12,651 nucleotides of DNA from DATKKX01 sp035542775 (GCA_035542775.1 DATKKX010000136.1:1-12651), one strand, 5' to 3'. Counted from the stretch's first letter, positions 1-7,483 are shown. A program made the numbers and translations. Notes: generated by a model from the sequence alone, not told the origin.

Positions 1-33
1 CCAGAAACTCGTATCCGCGAAAACGGTGTTCAA
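1..33 (-). CDS. PIN-domain toxin (VapC-like), N-terminal 11 codons only
   Basis: Only the first 11 codons are in the window; the gene continues beyond base 1. The frame begins at a TTG directly after the antitoxin stop codon (TGA at 36-34, TTG at 33-31, same frame) and reads MNTVFADTSFW. The hydrophobic strand followed by A-D-T-S is the N-terminal signature of PIN-domain ribonucleases, whose first metal-binding aspartate is here D7. An AGGA lies about 5 bases upstream of the TTG, inside the antitoxin's last codons, which suggests translational coupling. Because the in-frame stop lies immediately before the TTG, no earlier start is possible in this frame. In VapC-type systems the toxin cleaves RNA and is held inactive by the upstream antitoxin. 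Identification rests on very few residues plus context. Confidence 0.6.
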   Translation of the reverse strand, partial: MNTVFADTSFW

Positions 34-327
34 TCAGTCCTCGCGAGGAGATCCGTAAAGATAGTGATCGATGTTCTTGGATAGATCAGTCGGTACGTTG
101 TCCCATGCTTCTTGCGGTACGGCGGCACCAATGGAAAGAGCGATCTCCCACGGCGCCGTACCGTTGGCACCGTCCACAGCCGCCGCCCGCTCCGCGGTTT
201 GGCGCTGCTGCACTTCGCGGAGCAGCGCTCGCAGATACTCGCCGACGCTGCTGTAGCCATGTTGGCCGGCTTGTGCTTCCAGGAAGGCCTTCAGGTCATC
301 GTCAATGTCGATCCGTACACTACTCAT
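34..327 (-). CDS. ParD/CopG-like ribbon-helix-helix antitoxin
   Basis: This 97-residue protein is a likely type II antitoxin. Residues 2-8 (SSVRIDI) form the DNA-binding beta strand of a ribbon-helix-helix fold. Two helices follow, about residues 10-20 and 26-40, around a GYSS turn; this is the ParD/CopG arrangement. The charged C-terminal half (with WDNVPTDLSKNIDHYLYG) is probably the toxin-binding tail. I chose ATG 327 over the in-frame TTG at 333 because an AGGG lies 7 bases before the ATG but only 1 base before the TTG, and the inferred transcript start is about base 340. The next gene downstream starts a PIN toxin, so the pair is an addiction module or a stress-response regulator. Such antitoxins usually repress their own promoter; I did not find a clear operator palindrome. 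Confidence 0.8.
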   Translation of the reverse strand: MSSVRIDIDDDLKAFLEAQAGQHGYSSVGEYLRALLREVQQRQTAERAAAVDGANGTAPWEIALSIGAAVPQEAWDNVPTDLSKNIDHYLYGSPRED

Positions 328-346
328 ATCCAAGCCCTACGTCTCA

Positions 347-375
347 ATTATACGATGGCCAGGCTCATGGAGCAA
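347..375 (-). promoter_or_regulatory. Sigma70-type promoter of the toxin-antitoxin operon
   Basis: On the minus strand an exact TATAAT lies at 352-347, preceded by TTGCTC at 375-370 with a 17-base spacer. The -10 matches the consensus at every base; the -35 matches only at TTG. Transcription would start near base 340, giving a leader of about 13 bases before ATG 327. It fits the antitoxin gene in position and orientation. Confidence 0.6.
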
Positions 376-745
376 CGCAATACAGACTTGCGACGAGACC
401 AGGGAGAAATCCGCCAGCGATTCGTATTGTCTCTCATCGGCCCGGGAACAGGGCCGAGACGAATGCTGAAGCCACCGTCACGCCACTTCCTGCTACAACT
501 GCTTGTCCCCGGAGCACACCCCCTGCGCATCGCAGGGATAGGATGCCCTGCCGGAGACAGACCGGGCGGATCCCGGTCGAGAATCCTGCCAACTCACGAT
601 CGTCGGGTCCTACCTTGCTCGGCACCGTATGGGTACGATGACCAGTATCGCTCGGCAGATGGACAGATGCCAGCCAACACATGGCCCCGAGGGCCATGCT
701 CGAGAACCGCGGCCACCGATACTCGACAGGCGAAGCGGGCACAAG
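376..745. other. Gene-free spacer with three perfect hairpins
   Basis: No convincing coding region is visible here on either strand; the open frames lack family motifs and conflict with the neighbouring genes. Three perfect inverted repeats stand out: TCGGCCC/GGGCCGA (437-443 and 451-457), CCCTGCG/CGCAGGG with a 3-base loop (521-537), and CATGGCCC/GGGCCATG with a 3-base loop (680-698). None has an adjoining run of T on either strand, so they are not classical intrinsic terminators. They may be RNA structures in the leader of the zinc-ribbon gene or remnants of dispersed repeats. Confidence 0.45.
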
Positions 746-1603
746 ATGAGCGATTATTCCAAACGAGAAAAGCCCAACCCGCCGGCTTCACCGGCATCCG
801 GTGGCTCGGAAGGGCTTCTGTGCCCGGACTGCGGATACGATTTGACGGGGCTTGTGCAAGACCGCTGCCCGGAGTGCGGAGTTTCTTTTGACCGGGCTCT
901 TCTCATCCTCCAACAACAGCAAGACGCTCTCCTGCTGCCGTGGGAGACCGGCCGCCGCCATTCGCTTGTACGCCGCATCCTCTCGACCTGTTTCGCCGCC
1001 TGGCTCCACCCGGCGAGGTACTGCGACCGAATCGCTCAGCGACGCTACGTCCGGGTATCTCATCCCGCCGGCCTGATCGCCGGAGTCATCGGTTTGGGGC
1101 TGTTTCTGTGCATGTTGAGCACACTGGCCTGGCTGGGCGCCATAATCCTCGGAATGTACTGGAGCCAGCACGGTGGGGTTACCCTGCCGCAGTGCGTTAA
1201 GTCGTCTTTTGATACGTGCGTCGGGGCGCTTGGTCCCGTTCTTCTCGGGGTTCTCCTCGGTCCCCTCCAGTTCGTCTCTCCGCTGCTGTCCTGCGCGTTG
1301 CTCTCGTGCGGCGCGACGATCTGGTTCAAAGAGCAGCTGGGCAGGCTCCGAACCATCGATTTGCTAGCGTTGATGTGCGTGCCCGCCTGGCTATGGCCCT
1401 GCCTTGTCGTCCTGGGCGACGTGGCATCATCTGGCTGGGTTTCGCTGTGCTTCTTTCTGGCAGGTGCTGTCTGCTGGGTCATTTCTTTCTATTTGGCGCC
1501 TCGCAAGATTCTGGGGATGGGACGCGCCGGCTCGGTGGTCGTTGCAGCGGCTGCCTGCGTGACGTGGGGGCTGATCCAGTATTTGGTCGGCTTGCCGTTC
1601 TAG
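746..1603 (+). CDS. Zinc-ribbon multi-pass membrane protein
   Basis: From ATG 746 the product is 285 residues. A compact zinc ribbon (C26-P-D-C29 and C41-P-E-C44) lies near the N-terminus. After a basic juxtamembrane stretch come about five hydrophobic segments, near residues 107-137, 157-190 (perhaps two helices), 204-224, 229-250 and 262-282. A CP(D/E)CGY(D/N)L-type ribbon followed by membrane helices is a recurrent architecture in planctomycetes; the segment around WLHPARYCDRI faintly recalls Yip1-type proteins, but I would not assign a family. An in-frame ATG at 629 would add 39 low-complexity, arginine-rich residues and would read through a perfect hairpin (680-698), so I prefer 746, although its Shine-Dalgarno is weak. 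The gene converges on smc with a 71-base gap. Its function is unknown; the ribbon presumably faces the cytoplasm. Confidence 0.72.
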   Translation: MSDYSKREKPNPPASPASGGSEGLLCPDCGYDLTGLVQDRCPECGVSFDRALLILQQQQDALLLPWETGRRHSLVRRILSTCFAAWLHPARYCDRIAQRRYVRVSHPAGLIAGVIGLGLFLCMLSTLAWLGAIILGMYWSQHGGVTLPQCVKSSFDTCVGALGPVLLGVLLGPLQFVSPLLSCALLSCGATIWFKEQLGRLRTIDLLALMCVPAWLWPCLVVLGDVASSGWVSLCFFLAGAVCWVISFYLAPRKILGMGRAGSVVVAAAACVTWGLIQYLVGLPF

Positions 1604-1674
1604 TCTATGGCGAAGCACAGCGGCTGAGCCTGCCACAGCACGGAATGCAAGGCCGTCGAAGGCCCACCTTACCC

Positions 1675-4600
1675 TTACGCCACTTGCTGCCGCGTCTGCT
1701 CATCCTCGAAGCGCACACCCACGCGGCGGGACACACCGGCCTCCTGCATGGTGATGCCGTAGATGGCGTCGGCGATGCTCATGGTTCGCTTGGAGTGAGT
1801 GATGATCAGGAACTGCGACTGCTTGGCGAACTCCTGAATCACGTGGTTGAAGCGGACGTTGTTGGCCTCATCCAGGGCCGCGTCCACCTCGTCCAGGAGG
1901 ACGAACGGAGACGGGCGGCTGCGGAAAACCGCCAGCAGCAGGGCGATCGCGGTCATGGTCTTCTCGCCGCCGGACAGCAGGCTGATGCTCTGCGGCTCTT
2001 TGCCGGGGGGCCGGGCCATGATCTCGATGCCGCACTCCAGCACGTCGTTGGGATCCATCAGGGTCAGTTCGGCCTTGCCGCCTCCAAAGAGCTTGCGGAA
2101 GAGCGCCGCGAAGTGGCCCTGAACGGCGGTGAAGGTCTCAAGGAATCGCTGCTTGGATTCGTCGTTCAGCTTCTCGATCAAGGCCTGCAACTGCTTTTCG
2201 CTGGTGCGCAGATCGTCCCGCTGAGTCGAAAGGAATGACGAACGGGTCTCGAGCTCGGCCTGCTCGTTGATGGCATCGAGGTTCACGTTGCCGAGCCGCT
2301 CGATCTTGCCGCGCAGATCGTCGATCTCCGCCTCGACCGCGGGCCAGTCCTGCTGCTCGTCAGGGACGTAGCTTTGATACTGCACCTCGAGGTCCACCGC
2401 CAACTCCTCGGCGATGCGCGCTCGAAGGTCCTCCAGCCGCACGCGAACCTCCTGCAGCTTGATTTCGCGCTCGTGCATCTGCGACTCGATCTCGGACAGC
2501 TCACCGCGAAGCCGCCGGGTATCCATGCCGTACTGTTCGACCGCCAGCCGCAAAGAATCGCGCTGTTCACGCAAGGAGCCGGAGCGCTCGACCAGGCCCT
2601 CGTGCTCCTTTGACAGCTCGGCGAGCGTGGCCTTGGCCGCCGTGGTTTGGGATTGGGACTGCTCGATTCGCTGCCGAGCCTCGACTACATCCCGTTCCGC
2701 CTTGTCGCGGTCGGCCTGCAACTGGGCCCGAGCGGCCTGCAATTCCTGAATCGCCCGGGCGACGCCCGTCCTGCGCTGCGTCAGCTCGCCGACACGGACG
2801 CGGGCGGCGGTGATGCGCTCGGCGACGGTGGCCCGCTCCGCCGCGAGGACCTCGGCCTTGGTCTGCAATTCGGCGGCCGCCCGCTCGCTTTCGCTGCTGC
2901 GGTGCTCGAGTTGCGAGAGGGATTCCTTGCTGGCAAGCTCCTTCTCTCGCATTTCCTGCAGCCGGGCAATCAGCACGGCGACTTCCGACGCGATCAGCGG
3001 GCGCTCGTCGCTCAGACGGCCGACGGTCTGGTCTACACCGTCCAACTGGGCCTGGGCTTCGACATGCCGCGTGTTGGCCTCGAAGATCGCTTCCTGCAAC
3101 TCGCCCTCGACCAACTCGAGGTGCGCCGCTTCCACCTCGGCCTGGCGGAGCTGCTCGGCCAATTGCTCGATTCGGCGTTCGACCTCCTGCAATTCCCTGG
3201 CCAGCTCGCGGAGGCCGCTGCGGCGGCTGATCAGTCCCGTGTCGCTCCCCAGGGAACCAAGCCCAATCCGGCCGTCCGGTTCCCAGACCACGCCTTCCAG
3301 GGTGACGAAGCGGGCCCCGCCGGGGTTCAACTCGGAAAGCCGCCTGGCGTGTTCGGTCGTCTCCACCACATAGGTACGACCCAGCAGATGTCGAGCCAAG
3401 AGCCCGCACGCCGCGGGATACCGCACCCAGTCCAGCAGATTGGCGATGAAGCCCTCCTGGCCGGACAGGTCCGGGCCGGCGATGATCGGCGGAATGCAGT
3501 CGAGACAGAACGCCTGCACACGGCCGCTCAATTCGGCCAAGGCCTCGCGATCCGCCAGCAACTGATCTCGCCGCTCGACCACGAGGTACTTCTCGTGGCT
3601 TCCCAGGACGGCCTCGACCAGGCTGGCGTGGGCCACGTCGGCCTCGAACAGCTCACCGACGGCCCCGCGGACATAACCGAAGGTCTGCCCGCTCTCATCG
3701 GCGTCGCGGCGTTCGAGTATCTCACGCGCCCCGGCCAGCAGGCCCTCGTGCCGGCGGTCCATCTCCGCCAGGACCTGCCGCCGGCTCTCCAGCCCGCTGC
3801 GATACTCTTTCGCGGCGGCATGCTGGTCGGCCAGCGCAGTCCGCTGCTGGGCCAACACCACCTGTCGAGCCTTGGTCTCTTCCAGTTTCTGCGATTGCTC
3901 GGCCAGGAGCCGCTGGATCTCCTCGCAGCGAGACCGCAATTGCTGCTGGCGCCCCATGGCCTCGGCCAATTCGGTGGCCACTTCCGCGTCGCGCTCGTCC
4001 AGCCTGGCTTTCTGATGGGCCAGCGATTCATGTTGGAGGTTCAGCCCGTTGATTTCGTTGCGAAGCTGGCTCGTCCGCCGGAGCAGATCGATGATGCCGG
4101 TCTTTTCGTCCTCCAGGCGCTGGCGCGTCTCCTGCAACTCGGCGGCGCGAGCCCGGTCGCTCTCCTGCAGGTCCGTCAATTCGGTCTGAACGGCCTGCAG
4201 ATCGGTTTCGACGCCCTGGGCCTCGTGGGCCTGTTCGGCCAGACGGGCCTCTAGATCGCCGACCTGCTTGTCGAACGCGGCCAGACGCTCGCGAGAGCGA
4301 TTCAGCAACTCGGTCTGGTCGCCGATCCGCCGCTCAGAGGCGGCGATCCGCTCCTCGTGAGCGCTGATTTGCGATTGCACGGTCAGCAGCCGTTTTTCGG
4401 CTTCGGACAGTTCGCCTTCCAGCTCGCCGATCCGGAAGTTGGCCTCGCTGGTCCTGGTCTCGTTGTCGGAAATGTCGGTGCGGCGCTTGGTCGCACCGTC
4501 ACTCAATTCCGCGATGCTGGCTTCGGCCTCGTTTCGCGTGGTGCGGAGGCGGTGGTACTCCGATAGGGCGTACCGGCTGCGCAACTCGCGCAGGCGCTGC

Positions 4601-5256
4601 TGATAGGCCTGGTAGCTCCGGGCCTTGCCCGCGGCGAGCTTGACGCTGCGGAGACGTTTCTCGACCTCATCGATGATGTCCTGCAAGCGCAGGAGATTCT
4701 GGTCCACCCGCTCCAGGCGGCGTTGGGCCTCCTTCTTACGCATCTTGTACTTGCTGATGCCGGCTGCCTCTTCGAAGATCTGCCGCCGGTCGCTGGGGTT
4801 TGCCTGCAGCAGCACATCGACGCGGCCCTGCTCGATGACGCTGTAGGCGTCGACGCCGATGCCGGTATCCAGGAACAGCTCGCGGATGTCCTTTAGCCGG
4901 CAAGTCTGCTTGTTGAGGAGGTACTCGCTCTCGCCCGACCGGTACAGCCTCCGCGAAACCACCACCTCGGTCTGATCGGACGGCAGGCGGCGGTCGGAGT
5001 TGTCGAAGGTCAGGTCGACCTGGGCCAGCCCGGAGCTCTTGCGGGTGCCCGAGCCGTTGAAGATTACGTCCATCATCTGCTTGCCGCGGAGGCTCTTGGC
5101 GGACTGCTCGCCGAGGACCCACTTGACGGCATCGACGACGTTGGATTTACCGCAGCCGTTGGGGCCGACAATACTGGTGATACCAGGTCCGAAGTCGAAC
5201 TCGGTCTTGTCGGCAAAGCTCTTGAAGCCCGTGGCTGTGAGTTTCTTGAGGATCAT
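1675..5256 (-). CDS. smc: Chromosome segregation ATPase SMC (condensin)
   Basis: This full-length 1193-residue SMC has the usual family length. The N-terminal ATPase half has Walker A GPNGCGKS (31-38), R57 in the arginine loop, and the Q-loop at Q143 (VIEQGRVD). A coiled-coil arm (about 170-515) leads to the hinge (about 525-685, starting GQTFGYVRGAVGELFEAD). The returning coil is followed by the C-terminal half with signature LSGGE (1094-1098), Walker B FVLLDE (1118-1123), D-loop and switch histidine H1154. SMC dimers bind ScpA/ScpB and organise and segregate the chromosome; scpA and scpB are not in the window. ATG 5256 gives the canonical MILKKLTATGFKSF start, with GGAGG 12 bases upstream, rather far but without a competing start codon. 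The conserved hinge-end glycine motif reads PDGRIGLGS here rather than the common PGGxMTGGS. The gene is divergent from oleA. Confidence 0.97.
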   Translation of the reverse strand: MILKKLTATGFKSFADKTEFDFGPGITSIVGPNGCGKSNVVDAVKWVLGEQSAKSLRGKQMMDVIFNGSGTRKSSGLAQVDLTFDNSDRRLPSDQTEVVVSRRLYRSGESEYLLNKQTCRLKDIRELFLDTGIGVDAYSVIEQGRVDVLLQANPSDRRQIFEEAAGISKYKMRKKEAQRRLERVDQNLLRLQDIIDEVEKRLRSVKLAAGKARSYQAYQQRLRELRSRYALSEYHRLRTTRNEAEASIAELSDGATKRRTDISDNETRTSEANFRIGELEGELSEAEKRLLTVQSQISAHEERIAASERRIGDQTELLNRSRERLAAFDKQVGDLEARLAEQAHEAQGVETDLQAVQTELTDLQESDRARAAELQETRQRLEDEKTGIIDLLRRTSQLRNEINGLNLQHESLAHQKARLDERDAEVATELAEAMGRQQQLRSRCEEIQRLLAEQSQKLEETKARQVVLAQQRTALADQHAAAKEYRSGLESRRQVLAEMDRRHEGLLAGAREILERRDADESGQTFGYVRGAVGELFEADVAHASLVEAVLGSHEKYLVVERRDQLLADREALAELSGRVQAFCLDCIPPIIAGPDLSGQEGFIANLLDWVRYPAACGLLARHLLGRTYVVETTEHARRLSELNPGGARFVTLEGVVWEPDGRIGLGSLGSDTGLISRRSGLRELARELQEVERRIEQLAEQLRQAEVEAAHLELVEGELQEAIFEANTRHVEAQAQLDGVDQTVGRLSDERPLIASEVAVLIARLQEMREKELASKESLSQLEHRSSESERAAAELQTKAEVLAAERATVAERITAARVRVGELTQRRTGVARAIQELQAARAQLQADRDKAERDVVEARQRIEQSQSQTTAAKATLAELSKEHEGLVERSGSLREQRDSLRLAVEQYGMDTRRLRGELSEIESQMHEREIKLQEVRVRLEDLRARIAEELAVDLEVQYQSYVPDEQQDWPAVEAEIDDLRGKIERLGNVNLDAINEQAELETRSSFLSTQRDDLRTSEKQLQALIEKLNDESKQRFLETFTAVQGHFAALFRKLFGGGKAELTLMDPNDVLECGIEIMARPPGKEPQSISLLSGGEKTMTAIALLLAVFRSRPSPFVLLDEVDAALDEANNVRFNHVIQEFAKQSQFLIITHSKRTMSIADAIYGITMQEAGVSRRVGVRFEDEQTRQQVA

Positions 5257-5361
5257 GTGGTGAGCAAGCCTCCGTGCCGCATAATTCCGTCACCCGCGTC
5301 TCCATCGCGGTTAGTCGCCCTCCCAAAAGGGCTCTGATCCGGCCCACGGCCAGAACCCATA

Positions 5362-5391
5362 ATAATATCGTCAATCGCCATGATATGCCAA
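5362..5391 (-). promoter_or_regulatory. Putative smc promoter
   Basis: On the minus strand TTGGCA (5391-5386) and TATTAT (5367-5362) are separated by 18 bases. Each hexamer has one mismatch to the sigma70 consensus. The inferred start near base 5355 would leave a leader of about 100 bases before the smc ATG. The -10 lies in an AT-rich island (TATTATTAT) that is unusual in this GC-rich sequence. Confidence 0.5.
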
Positions 5392-5469
5392 TAGGGAGTC
5401 GATTTGTTGTATTGGCGACGGGTCAGCCGGAAGGCCGACACCCTTTTCTGCGGCGAGCATAGCAGCCTG

Positions 5470-5491
5470 CCGCGGTGCCTTCTCACCGCGG
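5470..5491 (+). promoter_or_regulatory. Hairpin in the oleA leader
   Basis: CCGCGGTG (5470-5477) and CACCGCGG (5484-5491) are perfect inverted copies around a 6-base loop. The structure lies about 73 bases before the chosen oleA start. No T-run follows, so it is not a typical terminator; an RNA leader element or a protein-binding palindrome is possible. Confidence 0.4.
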
Positions 5492-5564
5492 TTCGAGGCA
5501 GCTAGACTGGACCGCTTGGCTGCTGGTCCGCCCGACCATGGGGGCTGCTTGTCCGGGGATGTTG

Positions 5565-6614
5565 ATGCGGTATTCTCGCGTATTCATCGAATCCATCGCC
5601 TACGAACTGCCGGCCACGGTGGTCAGCTCCGAAGCGCTGGAGAAGCGGCTCGAACCGCTTTACCGGCGGCTGCATTTGCAGGTTGGGCAACTCGCGGCGT
5701 TGACCGGCATTCGCGAGCGGCGCTACTGGCCTACCGGGCAGACCATGGCCAACGGCGCTGCTCGGGCCGGGCGTAAGGCCCTTGCGGCCGCCGGGTTGGC
5801 TCCGGACGACATCGGCATGCTGATCTTCGGCGGCGTGTGCCGGGACTTTCTCGAACCGGCCACCGCCTGTGCGGTCGCTGATGCTCTCGGGCTGAGCCAT
5901 CGCTCGCAGGTTTATGACGCCTCTAACGCCTGTCTGGGGGTGATCAACGGGATCGTCCAGATCGCGAACGCCATCGAGCTGGGCCAGGTCAAGGCGGGCC
6001 TAGTCGTTTCCTGTGAAACCGCCAAGCAGATCGTCGACCTGACCATCGAGAAGATGCTCCGGCAGCGCCACATGGAAGAGTTTCGCCTGTCGCTGGCCAC
6101 GCTGACGGGCGGCAGTGGGGCGATCGCGGTCGCGGTGTGCGACCAGTCGTTCGAGAACGATTCGCGTCACGGCCACCGCCTGCTCGGGGGCGTGGTCCGC
6201 AGCAATACCGCCCATCACCGCCTGTGCACGTGGGGGCCCGACACGGGCATGCCCGCGACGGCCCCGATGGAGATGAAGACGGACGCCGCGGCAGTGTTGG
6301 AGAACGGCGTCGAGCTGGGCGTGGAGACGTGGCACGCGTTTCTCGAAGAGCTGGGCTGGACCAACGAGAGCGTCGATCGGACCATCTGCCACCAGGTCGG
6401 CGCGCCGCACCGCGAGACGGTGATGAAGGCGATCGGCATCCCGCTGGAGAAGGATTTCCAGACTTACGAGTTTCTGGGGAATATCGGCACGGTCTCGCTG
6501 CCGATCACGGCGGCCATCGCCGAGGAGCGCGGGTTTCTGAAGCGCGGGCAGCGGGTGGCGTTCTGCGGGATCGGCAGCGGGTTGAATTGTCTGGTGCTGG
6601 GGCTGGAGTGGTGA
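5565..6614 (+). CDS. oleA: OleA, acyl-CoA head-to-head condensing thiolase
   Basis: OleA joins two fatty acyl-CoAs by non-decarboxylative Claisen condensation to a 2-alkyl-3-keto acid, the first step of long-chain olefin synthesis. From ATG 5565 the protein is 349 residues, close to characterised OleA proteins. The thiolase-fold residues are all present: nucleophile C123 in SNACLGVINGI, H276 in CHQVGAPH, N306 in LGNIGTVS, and E97 in RDFLEPAT. E97 matches the OleA-specific glutamate (E117 in the Xanthomonas enzyme) and separates this protein from ordinary FabH. A C-terminal GIGSGLNC motif is also typical. I chose ATG 5565 because MRYSRVFIESIAYELP aligns with known N-termini and GGGGA lies 5 bases upstream; an in-frame ATG at 5475 would add 30 atypical residues and overlap a hairpin. 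The partner genes oleBC and oleD lie downstream beyond an opposite-strand gene. Confidence 0.93.
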   Translation: MRYSRVFIESIAYELPATVVSSEALEKRLEPLYRRLHLQVGQLAALTGIRERRYWPTGQTMANGAARAGRKALAAAGLAPDDIGMLIFGGVCRDFLEPATACAVADALGLSHRSQVYDASNACLGVINGIVQIANAIELGQVKAGLVVSCETAKQIVDLTIEKMLRQRHMEEFRLSLATLTGGSGAIAVAVCDQSFENDSRHGHRLLGGVVRSNTAHHRLCTWGPDTGMPATAPMEMKTDAAAVLENGVELGVETWHAFLEELGWTNESVDRTICHQVGAPHRETVMKAIGIPLEKDFQTYEFLGNIGTVSLPITAAIAEERGFLKRGQRVAFCGIGSGLNCLVLGLEW

Positions 6615-6615
6615 G

Positions 6616-6662
6616 AGGGCTGTCAGCTCGCAACGGTCAGCTTTCAGTTGGCGGATAGCCCT
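6616..6662 (+). repeat. Short repeats and weak inverted repeat after oleA
   Basis: Just past the oleA stop, AGGGCT (6616-6621) and AGCCCT (6657-6662) are inverted copies enclosing a direct repeat GTCAGCT (6622-6628 and 6636-6642). The gap lies between convergent genes, so this may be a weak terminator or a fragment of the dispersed GTCAGCT-type repeat seen in many genomes. Evidence is slight. Confidence 0.25.
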
Positions 6663-6676
6663 GCGTTTGAGTCGCC

Positions 6677-7231
6677 TCACTTCTTCTTGAGCATCCCCAG
6701 CCAGCTTGTGGACTGGAGTGCGGTGCGGGCGTAGGCGTTCGACGTCGAGCGGATGTCGTCCACGACGATGAAGCAATCGGGATCAATCTGATGGGCCTGT
6801 TTGGCGGCCTTGGGGGCCATCTTTCGAAGCGTTTGAACAAACAGCAGATCGACAGGGCCGTCGCGGCCCTGGCCCACGAGCTGCGTCACGCCGAAGCCGG
6901 CGTCGCGGAGCTGGGCCGAGAGCTCGGCGCCCTTGCGGGTGAACACGCGGACGACCTGCTCGCCGAAGGCCAGGTATTTCTCGATGGTGATGCCCACGAA
7001 GTTGCCGGTGGCATAGCCGATGGCGTAAGCGATGGCGTAGGCCGGAGTGTTCAAGCTGTTGATGACTTTGGACACGACCGCCAGCCAGATCAGGATCTCG
7101 AAGATGGCCAGCACCCAGGCGATCCCGCGCCGGCCGTTGACGACGCAGATCGTGCGGATGGTGCCGAAGGAAACGTCGGCGATTCGGGCCAAAACGATCA
7201 ATAGACAAGTACCAAGCATGGCTGCGTTCAT
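6677..7231 (-). CDS. UPF0316-type membrane protein (DUF5698 + DUF2179)
   Basis: This 184-residue protein matches the UPF0316/YebE type. Three hydrophobic segments (about residues 5-23, 37-57 and 66-84) form the DUF5698 part. A cytoplasmic DUF2179 domain (about 92-165) follows, with the family pattern IEKYLAFGEQVVRVF and LRDAGFGVTQLVGQGRDGP. DUF2179 is a small ferredoxin-like fold of unknown biochemical role, thought to bind a ligand or regulate the membrane part. ATG 7231 is well supported by GAGGT 6 bases upstream. The gene lies between oleA and oleBC on the opposite strand, convergent with oleA and divergent from oleBC, so it interrupts what would otherwise be an ole operon. A link to olefins or membranes is only suggested by position. 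Confidence 0.88.
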   Translation of the reverse strand: MNAAMLGTCLLIVLARIADVSFGTIRTICVVNGRRGIAWVLAIFEILIWLAVVSKVINSLNTPAYAIAYAIGYATGNFVGITIEKYLAFGEQVVRVFTRKGAELSAQLRDAGFGVTQLVGQGRDGPVDLLFVQTLRKMAPKAAKQAHQIDPDCFIVVDDIRSTSNAYARTALQSTSWLGMLKKK

Positions 7232-7268
7232 TCGTTGACCTCACAGTAAATTCGCGGGGTGATGCAGG

Positions 7269-7356
7269 GCGGATGGAGCCTCACCATGCCTGCCCCGGTT
7301 CGCATCTCTTGCAGGCCGGCGTCGTTTCGCAACCTGCGCAAGCAGCTCCATCCCGC
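7269..7356. other. Structured inverted repeat, possible RNA element
   Basis: GGATGGAGC (7271-7279) and GCTCCATCC (7345-7353) are perfect inverted copies. The helix extends by a GC/GC pair (7269-7270 with 7355-7356) past one bulged base. Inside, GCAGGC (7311-7316) can pair either with GCCTGC upstream (7288-7293) or, as TTGCAGG (7309-7315), with CCTGCgCAA downstream (7333-7341). Two mutually exclusive inner hairpins under one closing stem resemble a regulatory leader or a small RNA. On the minus strand it would sit about 38 bases before the UPF0316 gene start; on the plus strand about 190 bases before oleBC. The strand is undecided. Confidence 0.4.
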
Positions 7357-7483
7357 ACCCGTCGGCTCAATTCGTGCCTCTGGCATGCGGTGAGCATGAT
7401 AGCACATCCGGCTGGAGAGAGTAGATGTCACGATCGCCGGGCTCGCCATCTCGACCGAAAACGAGACGGCTATTTACGCGAAA

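Larger units (their letters stand above)
5257..5564. other. Divergent smc/oleA intergenic region
   Basis: This 308-base gap separates the divergent smc and oleA genes. It contains the putative smc promoter and, close to oleA, a perfect 8-bp inverted repeat. I see no good sigma70 promoter pointing towards oleA. Open frames in the region carry no recognisable protein signature. Confidence 0.5.

Noticed and set aside
112..891. Plus-strand open frame of 259 codons over the antitoxin, spacer and zinc-ribbon gene
   Set aside because: It is antisense to the antitoxin, reads out of frame into the zinc-ribbon gene, passes through three hairpins and lacks any family pattern.
1604..1674. Possible terminator between the zinc-ribbon gene and smc
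   Set aside because: Only a 4-bp GGCC/GGCC pairing is visible and there is no T-run; too weak to call.
1216..2238. Plus-strand open frame of 340 codons across the zinc-ribbon gene end and smc
   Set aside because: It overlaps two well-supported genes in other frames and shows only arginine- and leucine-rich noise.
2647..4254. Long plus-strand open frame of 535 codons opposite smc
   Set aside because: It lies entirely antisense to the certain smc gene, is rich in Leu/Gln/Gly expected from the complement of coiled-coil codons in GC-rich DNA, and has no domain motif or ribosome site.
6000..6776. Minus-strand open frame of 258 codons opposite oleA
   Set aside because: It is antisense to the conserved OleA catalytic region and overlaps the UPF0316 gene; no recognisable domain.
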